From an uncultured Bacteroidota bacterium (GTDB lineage: Bacteria; Bacteroidota; Ignavibacteria; UBA10030; UBA8401): 16,982 bases of DNA. Shown here piece by piece: positions 14,570 through 16,982 of the stretch (positions are counted from its first letter, which is position 1; each line of letters starts with the position of its first letter). The notes below the pieces were generated by a model, which did no database searches, was not told the DNA's origin, and saw only the letters and a program-made list of their open reading frames with translations. The DNA is taken from assembly GCA_937920105.1 (NCBI GenBank), contig CALETH010000098.1, positions 1 through 16,982 on the forward strand. The letters run 5' to 3'. Made by a program: the position numbers and the translations under genes.

Positions 14570-15550
14570 ATGAAAATCCATATACAAAAACACAATCAAT
14601 ACAAAAAATTAGTCGATACACAACTTCACCAATGCGTACAAAAGAAAAAGCCAAATTCTTTGTATGAGCCAATTCGTTACATTCTTGCAGGTGGAGGAAA
14701 AAGAATACGTCCGCTGTTAACAATATTTGCTTGTGAAGCCGTTGGTGGAAAAGGAAAAAATGCACTTCACGCCGCAGTGGCGTTGGAAATTCTTCACAAC
14801 TTTACATTAGTGCATGATGATATTATGGATAATGCAGCAGCACGTCGTGGAAGAGCAACCATTCATACAAAATGGGATTCCAACGTTGCCATTCTTGCTG
14901 GGGATGAACTTATCGCAATTGCCTATCGTGAATTATTAAAAACGCAGTCACCAGAAATTGCACGTATCACCAATGTGTTTACTGATGGTGTTGTTGAAGT
15001 ATGTGAAGGGCAGGCATTAGATAAAGAGTATGAATACCGCACCAATGTTACCATACATGAATATTTAGAAATGATTTCTAAAAAAACAGGAAAAATGATT
15101 GCGATTGCTGCAGAAATTGGGGCAATTATTGGTGGTGGAACAGAAAAAGAAATACAGATATTAAAAAATTATGGAACATCTCTCGGAAGAGCATTTCAAA
15201 TTCAAGATGATTTATTAGATGTGATTGCTGATGAAAAAGAATTTGGTAAAACTATCGGTGGAGATATTGTTGAAGGAAAAAAAACATTTTTATTTATAGA
15301 AGCATATCAACGAGCAAAAGGTGAAGATAAAAAATTTCTTCATAAAGTTTTGTTAAACAATGGAACAACGAAAAAAAATATTTCCCATGTCCGTGAAATT
15401 TATAAAAAATATGGAGTGCTTGAATTAGCACATAATTTTGTAACAAAAGATATTACTAAAGCCAATCAAGAATTACAAAAACTTCGAAATCCAAAAGCAA
15501 AAGAAACGTTGTATTGGTTTTCTGAAATGGTTTTAGGAAGAAAGTTTTAG
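14570..15550 (+). CDS. Polyprenyl diphosphate synthase (FPP/GGPP synthase-like)
   Basis: Trans-isoprenyl diphosphate synthase that condenses IPP with allylic diphosphates; cytoplasmic. 326 aa. GGGKRIRP (41-48) binds IPP; the first Asp-rich motif is D83-D84-I-M-D87 followed by RRG (92-94); the second is FQIQDDLLD (209-217) with Asp213, Asp214 and Asp217. Phe78 lies five residues before the first motif, as in archaeal type I geranylgeranyl diphosphate synthases where an aromatic at this point limits chain length, and no two-residue insertion is present in the motif. That suggests a C15-C20 product, but chain length is hard to predict and a longer quinone side-chain synthase is possible. It starts 5 bp after the isomerase gene, which supplies its DMAPP primer. 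Confidence 0.93.
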   Translation: MKIHIQKHNQYKKLVDTQLHQCVQKKKPNSLYEPIRYILAGGGKRIRPLLTIFACEAVGGKGKNALHAAVALEILHNFTLVHDDIMDNAAARRGRATIHTKWDSNVAILAGDELIAIAYRELLKTQSPEIARITNVFTDGVVEVCEGQALDKEYEYRTNVTIHEYLEMISKKTGKMIAIAAEIGAIIGGGTEKEIQILKNYGTSLGRAFQIQDDLLDVIADEKEFGKTIGGDIVEGKKTFLFIEAYQRAKGEDKKFLHKVLLNNGTTKKNISHVREIYKKYGVLELAHNFVTKDITKANQELQKLRNPKAKETLYWFSEMVLGRKF

Positions 15551-15582
15551 AAAATCATTTTAAACTAGGATTGAATGATTTT
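15551..15582 (+). terminator. Weak AT-rich hairpin after the polyprenyl synthase
   Basis: AAAATCATT (15551-15559) pairs perfectly with AATGATTTT (15574-15582) around a 14-base loop, starting right after the stop codon. The stem is almost all A-T and only one more T follows, so it may be a weak terminator or a chance inverted repeat. Confidence 0.35.
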
Positions 15583-15658
15583 TATGATGGACTATGAAAA
15601 TATTTTGCTTTTCATTTTTGCATTTTCTTTTATAAAGATATTTATATAACCATCACTT

Positions 15659-15721
15659 TATCATTTAATCACAGTTAAAAAACTCATAGATAATCATTCA
15701 ATCATACAAATCATAGTTTAA
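15659..15721 (+). repeat. Dispersed intergenic repeat B, copy 3 (two units)
   Basis: A partial unit TATCATTTAATCACAGTTAA (15659-15678) is followed by ATCATTCAATCAT (15693-15705), identical to 1128-1140, and AATCATAGTTTAA (15709-15721), identical to 1144-1156 and 3104-3116. The unit ends 4 bases before the start codon of the phosphorylase gene. Confidence 0.82.
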
Positions 15722-15725
15722 ACTT

Positions 15726-16931
15726 ATGTTACCTACCGAACTCATCCGAAAAAAACGCAATGGAGAAAAACTTACCACAGAAGAACTCCGTTTTCTTATC
15801 GATGGATATGTGCAAGGAAACATTCCCGATTACCAAATGTCTGCATTTTTAATGGCAACCTATTTTCGTGGAATGACGGAAACTGAAACCAATGAATTTA
15901 CACGACTAATGTTACATTCCGGCAGTATTGTAGATTTATCTACAATTAACGGAATAAAAGTTGATAAACATTCTACCGGTGGAGTAGGAGATAAAATTTC
16001 ACTTCCACTCGCACCAATAGTTGCAGCATGTGGTGTACCAGTTCCGATGATAAGCGGTCGCGGTTTGGGCCACACGGGTGGAACATTGGATAAATTAGAA
16101 TCTATTCCCGGCTTTCGCACTTCACTTTCTCTTGAAGAATACAAAAATACCATCGCAGAAATTGGATTGGTGATGATAGGACAAACAAAAGAAATTGCTC
16201 CAGCAGATAAAAAAATGTACGCACTTCGTGATGTTACTGCAACGGTGGAATGTATTCCTTTAATCGCCGGAAGTATTATGAGTAAAAAATTAGCAGAAGG
16301 AATAGATGCATTAGTATTAGATATAAAAGCAGGACGCGGTGCATTTATGCCGACGTATGAAAAATCATTAGAACTTGCAAAAACATTAGTAAAAATTGGA
16401 AATGATTTTGGAAAAGAAACTATAGGATTTATTACTGATATGAACCAACCACTGGGATATGCAATTGGAAATTGGTTGGAAGTAGTAGAATCCGTAGAAT
16501 GCTTGCAGGGAAAAAATATGAACGACGTAATGGAGCTTACGTACACACTTGGTGGAGCAATGGTAATGTTAGGAAAAAAAGCATCTTCCATAGAAGAAGG
16601 AATTGACAAGTGCAAAGAAGTCGTAAAAAATGGAAAAGCATATCAAAAATTTTTGCAATTAGTAAAAAAACAAAATGGAGATATTTCGTACATAGAAAAT
16701 TCCGCAAAATATCCACAATCAAAATACAGTATTGAAATTACCTCATCGTCTTCAGGATACATCACAGAAATTGATAGTTTGGAATTGGGTTTTGTTGGAA
16801 TTCTTCTTGGAGCCGGAAGAACAAAAGTTGATGATATTATCGACCCCAAAGCAGGAATACTTCTTGCGAAAAAAGTGGGAGATACAGTTCACGGTGGAGA
16901 AAAACTTGCTACATTCTTTACAGATAAGAAA
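15726..16931 (+). CDS. deoA: Pyrimidine-nucleoside (thymidine) phosphorylase, 3' end missing
   Basis: Salvage enzyme that splits thymidine or uridine with phosphate into base and (deoxy)ribose 1-phosphate; cytoplasmic dimer. The 402 codons before the adapter read as one frame, but the frame has no stop: it runs into the sequencing adapter at 16932, so roughly 30 C-terminal residues are lost (family members are about 430-440 aa). The family signature SGRGLGHTGGTLDKLE is at 110-125, preceded by VDKHSTGGVGDK (79-90). His82, Arg168, Ser183 and Lys187 match E. coli DeoA His85, Arg171, Ser186 and Lys190 at a constant offset of three. Whether it is a strict thymidine or a broad pyrimidine phosphorylase (pdp) is not decided. 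The start codon follows repeat B. Confidence 0.95.
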
Positions 16932-16982
16932 AGATCGGAAGAGCACACGTCTGAACTCCAGTCACCAGATCTGATCTCGTAT
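16932..16982 (+). other. Illumina TruSeq-type adapter sequence (assembly artefact)
   Basis: From AGATCGGAAGAGC at 16932 the sequence is the standard indexed Illumina adapter: the read-2 primer region to 16965, an 8-base index CAGATCTG (16966-16973), then ATCTCGTAT, the start of the P7 tail. It is not host DNA. It produces the known artefact peptide KSTRLNSSH in one forward frame and MLFRS at the start of a reverse frame. Confidence 0.98.

Noticed and set aside
15860..16615. 251-aa reverse reading frame opposite the phosphorylase gene
   Set aside because: Antisense shadow: the forward frame carries all catalytic residues of the phosphorylase.
16752..16946. Reverse reading frame beginning MLFRS
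   Set aside because: Its start is the reverse complement of the Illumina adapter; the rest is antisense to the phosphorylase gene.
16732..16974. Forward reading frame ending in RKSTRLNSSHQI
   Set aside because: It overlaps the phosphorylase gene in another frame and its end is translated adapter sequence.

Overview
The window is the end of an assembled contig from an AT-rich bacterium. It is mostly core metabolism (pyruvate dehydrogenase, haem A and cytochrome oxidase biogenesis, isoprenoid synthesis, nucleoside salvage), with a few accessory genes between. Shine-Dalgarno sequences are almost absent, intergenic DNA carries several short dispersed repeats, and an outer-membrane-type barrel protein points to a diderm. 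Together these suggest a low-GC member of the Bacteroidota/Chlorobiota (FCB) group, perhaps an Ignavibacteria- or Kapabacteria-like lineage. That placement is inference from gene content and style, not from a marker gene.

Layout. 71-4361: E1-beta (pdhB) and E2 of a 2-oxoacid (probably pyruvate) dehydrogenase, separated by a Tat-exported aldo/keto reductase and a DUF5677-like gene. The gaps are full of repeats: a perfect 25-bp direct repeat brackets the reductase, and a perfect 19-bp inverted repeat brackets pdhB. 4446-5058: a secreted protein with two BON domains that arose by internal duplication, closed by a strong terminator. 5133-8288: haem A synthase (ctaA), haem O synthase (ctaB), an outer-membrane barrel protein and a DUF420/CtaM-like protein, a cytochrome oxidase maturation cluster. 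8293-9159, minus strand: an AlkC-type DNA alkylation repair protein and tRNA-Ser(CGA). 9265-11735, plus strand: DoxX-like protein, EamA exporter and a class-V aminotransferase-fold PLP enzyme, packed with 0-5 bp gaps. 11732-13506: three unrecognised, very AT-rich genes, the first translationally coupled to the PLP enzyme and the third a lipoprotein. 13524-15550: type 2 isopentenyl-diphosphate isomerase and a polyprenyl synthase, a two-gene isoprenoid unit. 15726-16931: a pyrimidine-nucleoside phosphorylase cut off by the contig end.

The last 51 bases (16932-16982) are not genomic: they are an Illumina TruSeq-type adapter with an 8-base index, read through and assembled onto the contig. The open reading frames there are artefacts.

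I see no CRISPR array, transposase, phage module or recognisable defence system. The best candidates for something undescribed are the three-gene AT-rich cassette at 11732-13506, the repeat-bracketed insertion inside the pdh locus, a repeat that forms the 5' leader directly before start codons, and an apparent excess of C-ending codons at the 5' ends of core genes that the accessory genes lack.
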